Origin: Pseudomonadota bacterium
Lineage (GTDB): Bacteria; Pseudomonadota; Alphaproteobacteria; Micropepsales; Micropepsaceae
Direction of reading: 5' to 3'
NCBI GenBank assembly: GCA_025360685.1
Contig: JANYBR010000022.1
Span: forward strand, 1 to 13,435
Length of the DNA stretch: 13,435 nt
Under the pieces are notes generated by a model. The model did not search any database. It saw nothing but the letters and a program-made list of their open reading frames with translations, and was not told the origin of the DNA. A program made the position numbers and the translations under genes. Below, one piece after another: positions 7,112 to 13,435 of the stretch. The first letter of the stretch is position 1. Each line of letters starts with the position of its first letter.

Positions 7112-7276
7112 ATGAACAATCTTTTTACACGCTTCGTGCGCGACGAGTCCGGCGCGACGGCCATCGAGTATGGCCTGATCGCGGCTCTCATCGCTGTCGT
7201 CATCATCAGCGCCGTTACCGCTGTTGGTACCAAGCTGTCGACGACGTTCACGTCGGTGTCGACTGGTCTTAAGTAA
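7112..7276 (+). CDS. flp: Flp-type type IVb pilin
   Basis: This is the major structural subunit of the Tad/Flp pilus. The 54-residue prepilin has a short charged leader ending in DESG, then the Flp motif: cleavage is expected after Gly14, giving a mature start ATAIEYGLIAAL with the conserved Glu5 and Tyr6 of the mature chain (Glu19, Tyr20 of the precursor). A hydrophobic helix follows, then a Ser/Thr-rich tail (TKLSTTFTSVSTGLK). The length and layout are typical of Flp pilins. TGGAGG at 7101-7106 lies five bases before the ATG, the strongest ribosome-binding site in the window, which suits an abundant protein. The leader should be cut by the CpaA peptidase encoded next, and the CtrA-type site upstream probably controls timing. 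The Ser/Thr-rich tail is a possible site of modification (inference). Confidence 0.96.
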   Translation: MNNLFTRFVRDESGATAIEYGLIAALIAVVIISAVTAVGTKLSTTFTSVSTGLK

Positions 7277-7306
7277 GCATTCGCCATTTTCGGCGCATGC
7301 TGTGTG

Positions 7307-7330
7307 CGGCCGCTCCCAAAGGAGCGGCCG
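7307..7330 (+). terminator. Strong hairpin between flp and cpaA (terminator or attenuator)
   Basis: CGGCCGCTCC (7307-7316) and GGAGCGGCCG (7321-7330) form a perfect 10-bp stem with a CAAA loop. The stem is followed by TTT and then mixed sequence, so the U-tract is short. It lies 30 bp after the flp stop and 21 bp before cpaA. It probably ends most flp transcripts or stabilises their 3' end while allowing some read-through into cpaA. Confidence 0.7.
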
Positions 7331-7351
7331 TTTGCACTTAAAAAAGCGTAA

Positions 7352-7867
7352 ATGGCGATGGCGGCCGTCGTTCTAGTCCAGTACGTGTTTCCGGCGCTGC
7401 TGCTGCTTGCGGCCGGCTGGGACATCGCCAGCTTTACGATTCCGAACTTCTTGCAGGTATTGCTGATCGCCGCGTTCGTTGCCTTCGTGGCGGCCACGGG
7501 CATGGCGCCCGCCGTGATCTGCGCCCATTTGCTTGCAGGTTTTCTGGGCCTTGCCGCGGGCTTCACGCTCTTCGCGCTGGGATATATTGGCGGCGGCGAC
7601 GCCAAATTGTTCGCCTGCATCGCGCTGTGGCTTGGATTTCAGAATCTGCCGGAATATGCGCTGGTGGCGTCGGTCATGGGCGGCGCGCTGACCTTGATCC
7701 TGATCAGTGTACGCCGCCTGCCGCTGCCGCAAGGGCTCACGGGGCAACCCTGGATCTTGCGCCTGCACGAGGCGCGCGGCGCGATTCCGTATGGCGTGGC
7801 GCTCGCCGCCGGCGCGTTCGCGATCCTGTCGCAGGCCGAAATTTTCCGCATGGCTGCCGCGCTCTAA
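7352..7867 (+). CDS. cpaA: CpaA/TadV prepilin peptidase (A24 family)
   Basis: This is an inner-membrane aspartic protease that removes the leader of Flp prepilin. Both catalytic aspartates are visible: Asp24 in GWDIASFTIPN and Asp83 in the G-x-G-D motif GGGDAKL (80-86). The 171-residue product is almost wholly hydrophobic, with about six membrane segments. It has the short Tad-type form, lacking the N-terminal cysteine-rich methyltransferase part of PilD. The ATG at 7352 directly follows an in-frame TAA (7349-7351), so it cannot start earlier; the ATG at 7358 is the alternative. No Shine-Dalgarno is visible before either, suggesting low translation, which fits an enzyme needed in small amounts. 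It is 75 bp from flp with a strong hairpin between them. Confidence 0.93.
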   Translation: MAMAAVVLVQYVFPALLLLAAGWDIASFTIPNFLQVLLIAAFVAFVAATGMAPAVICAHLLAGFLGLAAGFTLFALGYIGGGDAKLFACIALWLGFQNLPEYALVASVMGGALTLILISVRRLPLPQGLTGQPWILRLHEARGAIPYGVALAAGAFAILSQAEIFRMAAAL

Positions 7868-7913
7868 GTATTTCTTGCGCCGCCATCGTATGGATCGTTT
7901 CCACAGTATTTTG

Positions 7914-7928
7914 TTAAGCAAATTCTAA
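7914..7928 (+). promoter_or_regulatory. Near-match CtrA site upstream of cpaB
   Basis: TTAA (7914-7917), seven bases, then CTAA (7925-7928) differs from the CtrA consensus TTAA-N7-TTAA at one position. It lies in the 102-bp gap between cpaA and cpaB, 41 bp before the cpaB ATG. A promoter for the cpaB-cpaF operon here would make sense, but a short AT-rich motif with one mismatch can occur by chance. Confidence 0.35.
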
Positions 7929-7969
7929 AGGGTTCCGTGGTCGGATCAGACCCAAAGGAGCCTGTTCTC

Positions 7970-8791
7970 ATGAACATGCAGCGTCTGCTCATTCTCGGAT
8001 TGGCCACTCTTGCCGCCGGCGCCGCCGCTTTTCTGGCGCGAGGCTTTCTGGGCGGCGGAACTCCAACGGTTGCCGCCCGTCCGGCTCCCATGATCGCCAC
8101 CAGCGAGGTGCTGGTCGCATCGAGCGCCATTCAGCCCGGCCAGGCGCTGAATCCGTCGCTGGTTCACTGGCAGAGATGGCCCAAGTCGAACGTTGACGCC
8201 AGTTTTGTCACGCACGACGTCACCCCGAGCATCGAACGGGCCGTGACCGGAACCGTGGCGCGCGCGCCGATTCTTTCCGGCGAGCCGCTCAGTGAGACCA
8301 AGATCGTGCATACCGATTCCGCTGGCTTCATGGCCGCGACGCTCAGCCCCGGCATGCGCGCCATGTCGATCCCGATCACCACCGAGTCGGGCGCTGGCGG
8401 ATTCATTCTGCCCAACGATCGGGTCGATCTCGTCATGACGATCCAGACGTCGGACAATCCCAAAACCTATGGCGCCAAGATCGTGCTGGCCAATGTCCGC
8501 GTGCTGGCCGTCGATCAGACGATCAAGCAGGACCGCGACCAGAAAGTCGTGCTCGCCAAGACCGCGACGCTCGAACTGTCGCCCGACCAGGTCCGTACCG
8601 TAGTGCGTGCACAGGCCAGCGGCGCCATTTCACTGGCGCTGCGCCCGCTCTCCGAAAGTAATCCGGCCGTCGCCTCGCTGCAGCATCCCACGCGCGCAGC
8701 GGCCGCAGCGAACGACGACGAAGACTCCGGCACCGGCGTCACCGTCATTCGCTACGGCATCACGAGCGGCCTCAACGGACGGAAGGAATAG
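7970..8791 (+). CDS. cpaB: CpaB/RcpC Flp pilus assembly protein
   Basis: CpaB is a periplasmic, membrane-anchored component of the Tad machine thought to work with the secretin. The 273-residue product starts with an uncleaved-looking membrane anchor (about residues 5-23), then a SAF-type domain (about 44-115: ATSEVLVASSAIQPGQAL, then ARAPILSGEPLSETKI), then the RcpC/CpaB domain with MRAMSIPI, GFILPNDRVDLVMT and LANVRVLAVDQ. These motifs are characteristic of the family. The tail is acidic and Ala-rich (AANDDEDSGTG). AAAGGAG at 7954-7960 precedes the ATG at 7970 by nine bases, so I prefer that start over an upstream GTG at 7937. The stop lies 3 bp before cpaC, with the GGAAGGA used as the cpaC ribosome-binding site inside the cpaB end. 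Confidence 0.93.
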   Translation: MNMQRLLILGLATLAAGAAAFLARGFLGGGTPTVAARPAPMIATSEVLVASSAIQPGQALNPSLVHWQRWPKSNVDASFVTHDVTPSIERAVTGTVARAPILSGEPLSETKIVHTDSAGFMAATLSPGMRAMSIPITTESGAGGFILPNDRVDLVMTIQTSDNPKTYGAKIVLANVRVLAVDQTIKQDRDQKVVLAKTATLELSPDQVRTVVRAQASGAISLALRPLSESNPAVASLQHPTRAAAAANDDEDSGTGVTVIRYGITSGLNGRKE

Positions 8792-8794
8792 GAC

Positions 8795-10285
8795 ATGCGC
8801 AAAACCATTCTCGGACTTGCGCTCGCAACCCTTGGTTTCTTTGCGGGAACCGCGGGCGCGGCTCCTGAGCGCGTGCCGGAAAACGCTTCGCGCGTCATCA
8901 ACATTGCCACGCATGGCGGACCCGTATCGCAGCGCATCACACTGTCTTTGAACAAGGCCGTGATCGTGCAGCTCGACGCCAATGCGCGCGACGTGATGGT
9001 CTCCAGTCCCGATATCGTCGATGCCGTGGTGCGCACGCCGCGCCGCATCTTCCTGCTGGCGCTCAAGACGGGCCAGACCAATGCTTTCTTCTTTGACGGC
9101 GCAGGCCATCAGCTCGCTTCGCTCGACATCCGCGTCGAGAAGGATGTGACGGACTTGTCGGCCATGATGGCCGCCCACATGCCGGGCTCGAACATCAAGG
9201 TGTCGTCAGTCAACGACAATGTCGTGCTCACTGGTTCGGTCACGAGCGCCCAGGAATCGGCGCGCGCCCAGGATCTGGCGGCGCGTTTCGCGGGCGATCC
9301 CAGCAAGGTAGTCAACATGCTCAAGGTACCGAGCAGCGAGCAGGTGATGCTGCGCGTGCGGGTGGCCGAAATGCAGCGCAATATCGCCAAGCAGTTCGGC
9401 ATCGATCTGGCCAGTGCCGCCATCGTCGCGGGCGTTCCGATCGCTGCATCGTCGGCACCGCAGTTCGCGCTGGTCGGCGCCGCGCTCAACGATCTGATGG
9501 GCGCCGGCGCCGGCCAGGTCTGCAACGTGGGCAGCACAGCCACCAATCCGCTCGCCGCGCTTGGCGGCAGCGGCGTCTGCAATGTCGGGCCGAACAATCT
9601 GTCGGGCACGCTCAAGGCGCTTGAATCGGTCGGCCTCGTGCACCTGCTTGCCGAGCCCAATCTGACCGCTGTCTCCGGAGAGACTGCGAAGTTTCTCGCC
9701 GGCGGCGAGTTTCCCGTGCCGGTCAGCCGCGACCGCGACGGCAACGTCACGATCGAGTTCAAGCAGTTCGGCGTCGGCCTTTCCTTCACGCCCGTGGTGC
9801 TCAGCGCCGGTCGCATCTCGCTGCAGGTCTCGACCGAAGTCAGCGAGCTGACCAATACCGGCTCCTTCACGCTGCAGGGTTCGACAGCCAACAACGGCCA
9901 GACGATCCCCGCGCTCTCGGTGCGTCGCACCGAGACCACGGTGGAATTGCCGTCCGGCGGCAGCTTCGCGATCGCCGGCCTGATGCAGCACAATTACAAG
10001 CAGGTCATCGAGGCGCTGCCTGGCGTCAAGGACATGCCGATCCTGGGCGCGCTGTTCCGCAGCCGCGACTATCAGAACGACGAAACCGAACTGGTCGTGA
10101 TCATCAGCGCGTACCTGGTCAATCCGACGATGGCAGCCAGCCTTGCCTCGCCGACGGACGGCTTTATCGCTCCGACGGATGCGGAGTCGATTCTGCTGGG
10201 ACGACTCAACTCCGTCTACAACAAGCCAGCGGGCGATGCCGCCAAGCCCAATGCGTCGGGCTCGGTCGGCTTCATCGTTCAGTAG
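8795..10285 (+). CDS. cpaC: CpaC/RcpA outer-membrane secretin of the Tad pilus
   Basis: CpaC forms the outer-membrane channel through which the Flp pilus emerges. The 496-residue product has a signal peptide (1-22), the pilus-assembly N-domain (about 46-115), a BON-like segment (about 120-176; SVNDNVVLTGSVTSAQE), then the secretin core (about 180-440). The core contains VMLRVRVAEMQRNIAKQFGIDL, LLAEPNLTAVSGETAKFLAGGEFPVPV, IEFKQFGVGLSFTPVVL and LPGVKDMPILGALFRS, followed by ETELVVIISAYLV. These are hallmark secretin motifs. A loop at about 243-262 has two cysteines within a duplicated CNVG motif, which I do not recall as a standard family feature. The ATG at 8795 lies just after GGAAGGA. cpaD follows after 9 bp. 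Confidence 0.95.
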   Translation: MRKTILGLALATLGFFAGTAGAAPERVPENASRVINIATHGGPVSQRITLSLNKAVIVQLDANARDVMVSSPDIVDAVVRTPRRIFLLALKTGQTNAFFFDGAGHQLASLDIRVEKDVTDLSAMMAAHMPGSNIKVSSVNDNVVLTGSVTSAQESARAQDLAARFAGDPSKVVNMLKVPSSEQVMLRVRVAEMQRNIAKQFGIDLASAAIVAGVPIAASSAPQFALVGAALNDLMGAGAGQVCNVGSTATNPLAALGGSGVCNVGPNNLSGTLKALESVGLVHLLAEPNLTAVSGETAKFLAGGEFPVPVSRDRDGNVTIEFKQFGVGLSFTPVVLSAGRISLQVSTEVSELTNTGSFTLQGSTANNGQTIPALSVRRTETTVELPSGGSFAIAGLMQHNYKQVIEALPGVKDMPILGALFRSRDYQNDETELVVIISAYLVNPTMAASLASPTDGFIAPTDAESILLGRLNSVYNKPAGDAAKPNASGSVGFIVQ

Positions 10286-10294
10286 GGGGACACA

Positions 10295-10975
10295 ATGTCA
10301 CTTGGCCATAAAGAAATTTTCCGCGTCGCCTCACTCTTCGCGGTGCTGGCGGCGGGCAGCTGCTCGGCGCCGATCAATACGCCTGACGGCCTGTTCGACG
10401 AACCGATGGTCAACCATCCCATTCAGGTCGAACCGGGTTATCGCTCGATCAAACTGGCATTTTCCGCTCCGAACGCCGGCTTGATGCCGGACGACGCACA
10501 ACATTTCGAGGACTTCGTCGCCGACTTCATCGCGCACGGCAACGGCGCGATCTCGATCACGGTTCCTTCGGGTCCAGATGCTTCGTCGACGATTGCGTAT
10601 TTTGGCGAGCGCATGGCGGCAGCCGGCGTGCCGCGCGACCGCATTCTGGTCGGTGCGCGCGAGACGGCGGGCAGTGACGGGCACGTCGAGCTCGGCTTCA
10701 TCAGCTATGTCGCAGCGACCGAACCGTGCGGCGACTGGTCGAGAAACCTCAGCCAGTCTTCATCCAATCGCGTCGGCGCGAACTTTGGTTGCGCGGTACA
10801 GCACAATGTTGCCGCGCAGGTCGCCGATCCGCGTGACCTGGTCGCACCGCAGGCGATGACGCCGGGCGATGCCGCGCGCCGGGCCGTGGTCTACGACAAC
10901 TACAAGAACGGAAAGCCGACGTCTGCAATGAAGACCGCCGATCAGTCTGGCGCTGTCACCGACGTAAAGAAGTAA
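10295..10975 (+). CDS. cpaD: CpaD Tad pilus assembly lipoprotein
   Basis: CpaD is thought to be the outer-membrane lipoprotein partner (pilotin-like) of the CpaC secretin. The 226-residue product has a hydrophobic leader ending in LAAGSC, a lipobox-like site with Cys23 as the likely lipidated residue; Ser at -1 and Ala at -3 make it slightly off consensus. The diagnostic family block is present: CGDWSRNLSQSSSNRVGANF, then GCAVQHNVAAQVADPRDLVAP, with Cys145 and Cys166 probably forming a disulfide. An OmpA-like fold (ITVPSG, AYFGERMAAAGVPRDRILVG) occupies the middle. The Shine-Dalgarno AGGGGGA overlaps the cpaC stop region, giving tight coupling. The C-terminal tail is polar and poorly conserved. 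cpaE follows after 12 bp. Confidence 0.93.
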   Translation: MSLGHKEIFRVASLFAVLAAGSCSAPINTPDGLFDEPMVNHPIQVEPGYRSIKLAFSAPNAGLMPDDAQHFEDFVADFIAHGNGAISITVPSGPDASSTIAYFGERMAAAGVPRDRILVGARETAGSDGHVELGFISYVAATEPCGDWSRNLSQSSSNRVGANFGCAVQHNVAAQVADPRDLVAPQAMTPGDAARRAVVYDNYKNGKPTSAMKTADQSGAVTDVKK

Positions 10976-10987
10976 CTGAGGACCGCC

Positions 10988-12244
10988 ATGGTGAAGTCCA
11001 AAGCGCCGGAAAAAGAAGACTCGTTTGGTGCCGCGCCGCACGAGCGGCCGGTGCCGCGCATCTCAATCGCAGCCTTTGTCGAATTTCCCGACACGGGCGC
11101 GGCGCTGCAGCGCGCCGGCTCCGATCGCAGGCTCTCCAAGGCGCATGTCGAAGTGCAGCTCGGCGGCATCAAGGGCGCCGTCGAACATTTTCACGGCCAG
11201 GTCACGCCCAATCTCCTGATCGTCGAGACCCGATTGAACGGGCAGGCGGCACTCGAGGAACTCGACCGGCTCGCCGAAGTCTGCGATGCCTCCACCAAGG
11301 TGATCGTCGTCGGCAGGGTCAACGATGTCGAGCTCTACCGCGAGCTGATGCGCCGCGGTGCGTCGGAATATCTCGTCGCGCCGCTCAATCCGATGCATCT
11401 CATCGAAGTGATTTCCGGCCTCTATCTGGATCCGGATGCCTCTCCGGTCGGCCGCGTGATCGCGTTCGTCGGCGCGCGGGGCGGCGCCGGTTCCTCGACC
11501 CTGGCGCACAATGTCGGCTGGTGCATCGCCGAGGAACTGCACATCAACACCACCATCGTCGACCTGGATCTGCCGTTCGGCACGACCGGACTGGACTTCA
11601 ACGACGAACCGGGTCCGGGCATCGTCGATGCGCTGTCCTCGCCCGAGCGCCTGGACGACATGCTGCTCGACCGGCTCCTGGTAAAGCGCGGCGAGCACCT
11701 CTCGATCTTCCCGACACCGGCGTCGCTCGAGCGCGACTATGACGTGCCGGCCGTCGCATTCGAGGCGGTGCTCGATTCGGTTCGCCACACCACGCCCTGC
11801 GTGATCGTCGACCTGCCGCATATCTGGACGCCCTGGATCAAGGCCACGCTCGTGGCCGCGGACGAGATCGTGATCGTCTCGACGCCGGATCTGGCGAGCC
11901 TGCGCAACACCAAGAATATCGTCGAACTGATCCGCCAGGCCCGTCCCAACGACGCGCCGCCCAAGCTGGTCATCAACCAGGTCGGTGTGGCCAAGCGCCC
12001 GGAAATTCCGGCCAAGGACTTTGCCGAAACCATCGGACTTGAACCGGCGCTGGTCATGGCGTTCGACCCGGCCGTGTTCGGCCAGGCCGCGAACAACGGT
12101 CAGATGCTCAATGAGGTCGCGGCCAAAACGGCACCGGCCGAAGGCATTCGCCGCCTTGCCGAATTGCTGACGGGGCGCGTGCCGCAAGTCACTCAGAAAG
12201 TCTCGCCGTTGCTGTCGTTCCTCAAGGGGAAGATGAAAGCGTAA
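10988..12244 (+). CDS. cpaE: CpaE/TadZ, pseudo-receiver plus MinD/ParA-like ATPase-fold localisation protein
   Basis: CpaE positions the pilus machine, usually at a cell pole. The 418-residue product has an N-terminal receiver-like domain (about 25-145) and a MinD/ParA-like domain (about 155-400). In the receiver, the usual phosphate-accepting Asp at the end of the third strand is Glu80 (LLIVETRLNG), and the switch lysine position reads VAPL, so it is an unphosphorylatable pseudo-receiver. The P-loop is GARGGAGSST (162-171): the canonical KGGxGK[ST] lysines are replaced by Arg and Ser. TadZ proteins are known for such atypical Walker motifs. IVDLDLPFGTTGLDF matches the family's Walker A' segment, and CVIVDLPHIWTPW matches Walker B. 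GAGGA precedes the ATG by a few bases. cpaF follows after 3 bp. Confidence 0.93.
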   Translation: MVKSKAPEKEDSFGAAPHERPVPRISIAAFVEFPDTGAALQRAGSDRRLSKAHVEVQLGGIKGAVEHFHGQVTPNLLIVETRLNGQAALEELDRLAEVCDASTKVIVVGRVNDVELYRELMRRGASEYLVAPLNPMHLIEVISGLYLDPDASPVGRVIAFVGARGGAGSSTLAHNVGWCIAEELHINTTIVDLDLPFGTTGLDFNDEPGPGIVDALSSPERLDDMLLDRLLVKRGEHLSIFPTPASLERDYDVPAVAFEAVLDSVRHTTPCVIVDLPHIWTPWIKATLVAADEIVIVSTPDLASLRNTKNIVELIRQARPNDAPPKLVINQVGVAKRPEIPAKDFAETIGLEPALVMAFDPAVFGQAANNGQMLNEVAAKTAPAEGIRRLAELLTGRVPQVTQKVSPLLSFLKGKMKA

Positions 12245-12247
12245 GGC

Positions 12248-13435
12248 ATGTTCGGCAAGCGTCCCGCCTCCATCGACGCGCCGCCCCGCCCTTCGCCGCA
12301 ACCGGCAGCGGCGCCGGCCGCCAGCGTTCCGCCCAAAGCCGATGCGGCGCCGCCGCGCACGGCTACGCCTGGCGGACAGGTGCAGCGTTCCGAAGTGGCC
12401 AAGCCGTCCGCGGCGAGGATCGTCGCCGACAGCCGCTCGGAGGATTACTACCAGATCAAGACGACGATTTTTTCCGCGCTGATCGACACCATCGATCTGG
12501 CCCAGCTCGCCCAGCTCGATCCCGACTCGGCGCGCGAGGAAATCCGCGACATCGTCAACGAGATCATTTCGATCAAAGCCGTCGTCATGTCCATCGCCGA
12601 GCAGGAACACCTGCTGCAGGACATCTGCAACGACGTGCTCGGCTACGGTCCGCTTGAGCCGCTTCTGGCGCGCGACGACATCGCCGATATCATGGTCAAC
12701 GGCGCCAACCGCGTCTTCATCGAAGTCGGCGGCAAGGTGCAGCTCACCAACATCCGTTTCCGCGACAATGCGCAGCTGATGAACATCTGCCAGCGCATCG
12801 TCAGCCAAGTCGGCCGTCGCGTCGACGAATCCTCGCCGATCTGCGACGCGCGCTTGCTCGACGGCTCGCGCGTCAACGTCATCGCGCCGCCGCTGTCCCT
12901 CGATGGGCCGACGCTCACCATTCGTAAGTTCAAGAAGGACAAGCTGACGCTGGACGATCTGGTCAAGTTCGGCTCGATCAGTCCGGCCGGCGCACGCGTT
13001 CTGGGCGTCATCGGACGCTCGCGTTGCAACATCCTGATCTCGGGCGGTACCGGCTCGGGTAAAACCACGCTGCTGAACTGCCTCACCGCCTATATCGACG
13101 CCGAGGAACGCGTCATCACCTGCGAAGACGCCGCCGAACTTCAGCTGCAACAGCCGCATGTGGTGCGCCTGGAAACCCGCCCTCCCAACCTGGAAGGCCA
13201 GGGCCAGATCACCATGCGCGACCTGGTCAGGAACTGTCTGCGTATGCGCCCCGAACGCATCATCGTCGGCGAAGTGCGCGGACCGGAGGCGTTCGACCTC
13301 CTGCAGGCCATGAACACCGGCCATGACGGCTCGATGGGCACCTTGCACGCCAACTCCCCGCGCGAAGCCATGTCGCGTCTGGAATCGATGATCACCATGG
13401 GCGGCTTCCAGCTGCCCACCAAGACGATCCGCGAG
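12248..13435 (+). CDS. cpaF: CpaF/TadA pilus assembly motor ATPase (3' end outside window)
   Basis: CpaF is the hexameric cytoplasmic ATPase of the secretion ATPase (VirB11/PulE-like) superfamily that powers Flp pilus assembly. The window holds 396 codons, open at the right edge; family members are typically about 480-500 residues, so roughly the last fifth is missing. Residues 1-60 are a Pro/Ala-rich, poorly conserved tail. LGYGPLEPLLARDDIADIMVNG marks the N-terminal domain, followed by DARLLDGSRVN. Walker A is GGTGSGKTT (266-274, Lys272), the Asp box reads CEDAAELQL, Walker B is RIIVGEVRGPEA (Glu342), and the His box begins at His359 (HDGSMGTLHANS). All catalytic motifs are intact. The start ATG at 12248 has only AAGG in the cpaE stop region as a ribosome-binding site, so coupling to cpaE is likely. 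Confidence 0.96.
   Translation, partial: MFGKRPASIDAPPRPSPQPAAAPAASVPPKADAAPPRTATPGGQVQRSEVAKPSAARIVADSRSEDYYQIKTTIFSALIDTIDLAQLAQLDPDSAREEIRDIVNEIISIKAVVMSIAEQEHLLQDICNDVLGYGPLEPLLARDDIADIMVNGANRVFIEVGGKVQLTNIRFRDNAQLMNICQRIVSQVGRRVDESSPICDARLLDGSRVNVIAPPLSLDGPTLTIRKFKKDKLTLDDLVKFGSISPAGARVLGVIGRSRCNILISGGTGSGKTTLLNCLTAYIDAEERVITCEDAAELQLQQPHVVRLETRPPNLEGQGQITMRDLVRNCLRMRPERIIVGEVRGPEAFDLLQAMNTGHDGSMGTLHANSPREAMSRLESMITMGGFQLPTKTIRE

Noticed and set aside
9109..9993. Long minus-strand reading frames opposite cpaC (294 and 261 codons)
   Set aside because: They are fully contained opposite a well-supported secretin gene, with no ribosome-binding site and no recognisable domains.
11063..13348. 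A 761-codon open reading frame on the minus strand across cpaE and cpaF
   Set aside because: It lies opposite two intact, strongly recognisable pilus genes. Its translation is rich in Arg, Asp, Gly and His without domain structure, as expected for the antisense of GC-rich codons.

Overview
The window is GC-rich, densely coded DNA from an alphaproteobacterium. Three things point there: a btaA-btaB betaine-lipid pair, a Tad/Flp pilus locus in the order flp-cpaA-cpaB-cpaC-cpaD-cpaE-cpaF, and an exact TTAA-N7-TTAA site (the CtrA box) in front of the pilin gene. The order or genus cannot be fixed from the sequence alone. No tRNA, rRNA, CRISPR array, insertion sequence or phage gene was seen.

Left part (1-4787), envelope and lipids. 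On the minus strand are the 5' two-thirds or so of an outer-membrane beta-barrel gene, which leaves the window inside a run of at least 22 prolines encoded by 15-bp repeats, and the overlapping pair btaA-btaB, which makes the phosphorus-free betaine lipid DGTS. Divergent from btaA on the plus strand are tesB (acyl-CoA thioesterase II) and a membrane di-iron hydroxylase of the fatty acid hydroxylase/sterol desaturase superfamily.

Middle (4818-6789, minus strand). A polytopic membrane protein with a GT-C-like first periplasmic loop is followed after 73 bp by a small exported protein. That small protein consists mainly of the pilus-assembly N-domain also found at the start of CpaC. The two are probably co-transcribed, and they are divergent from the pilin gene across a 322-bp intergenic region.

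Right part (7112-13435, plus strand), the Tad pilus. The Flp pilin is followed by a strong hairpin and then the prepilin peptidase cpaA. After 102 bp comes a tightly packed operon: cpaB (periplasmic SAF-domain protein), cpaC (secretin), cpaD (lipoprotein), cpaE/tadZ (polar-targeting ATPase-like) and cpaF/tadA (motor ATPase, cut by the window end). CpaA matures the pilin, CpaF powers assembly, CpaE places the machine, and CpaB, CpaC and CpaD form the periplasmic and outer-membrane channel. The CtrA box at flp and a one-mismatch copy before cpaB suggest cell-cycle control, as known for Caulobacter pilA.

The main items worth following up are the orphan secretin N-domain protein paired with the GT-C-like protein beside the pilin, the CtrA sites, and the expandable proline tract. 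All the core genes belong to known families, so I do not claim an entirely new system.
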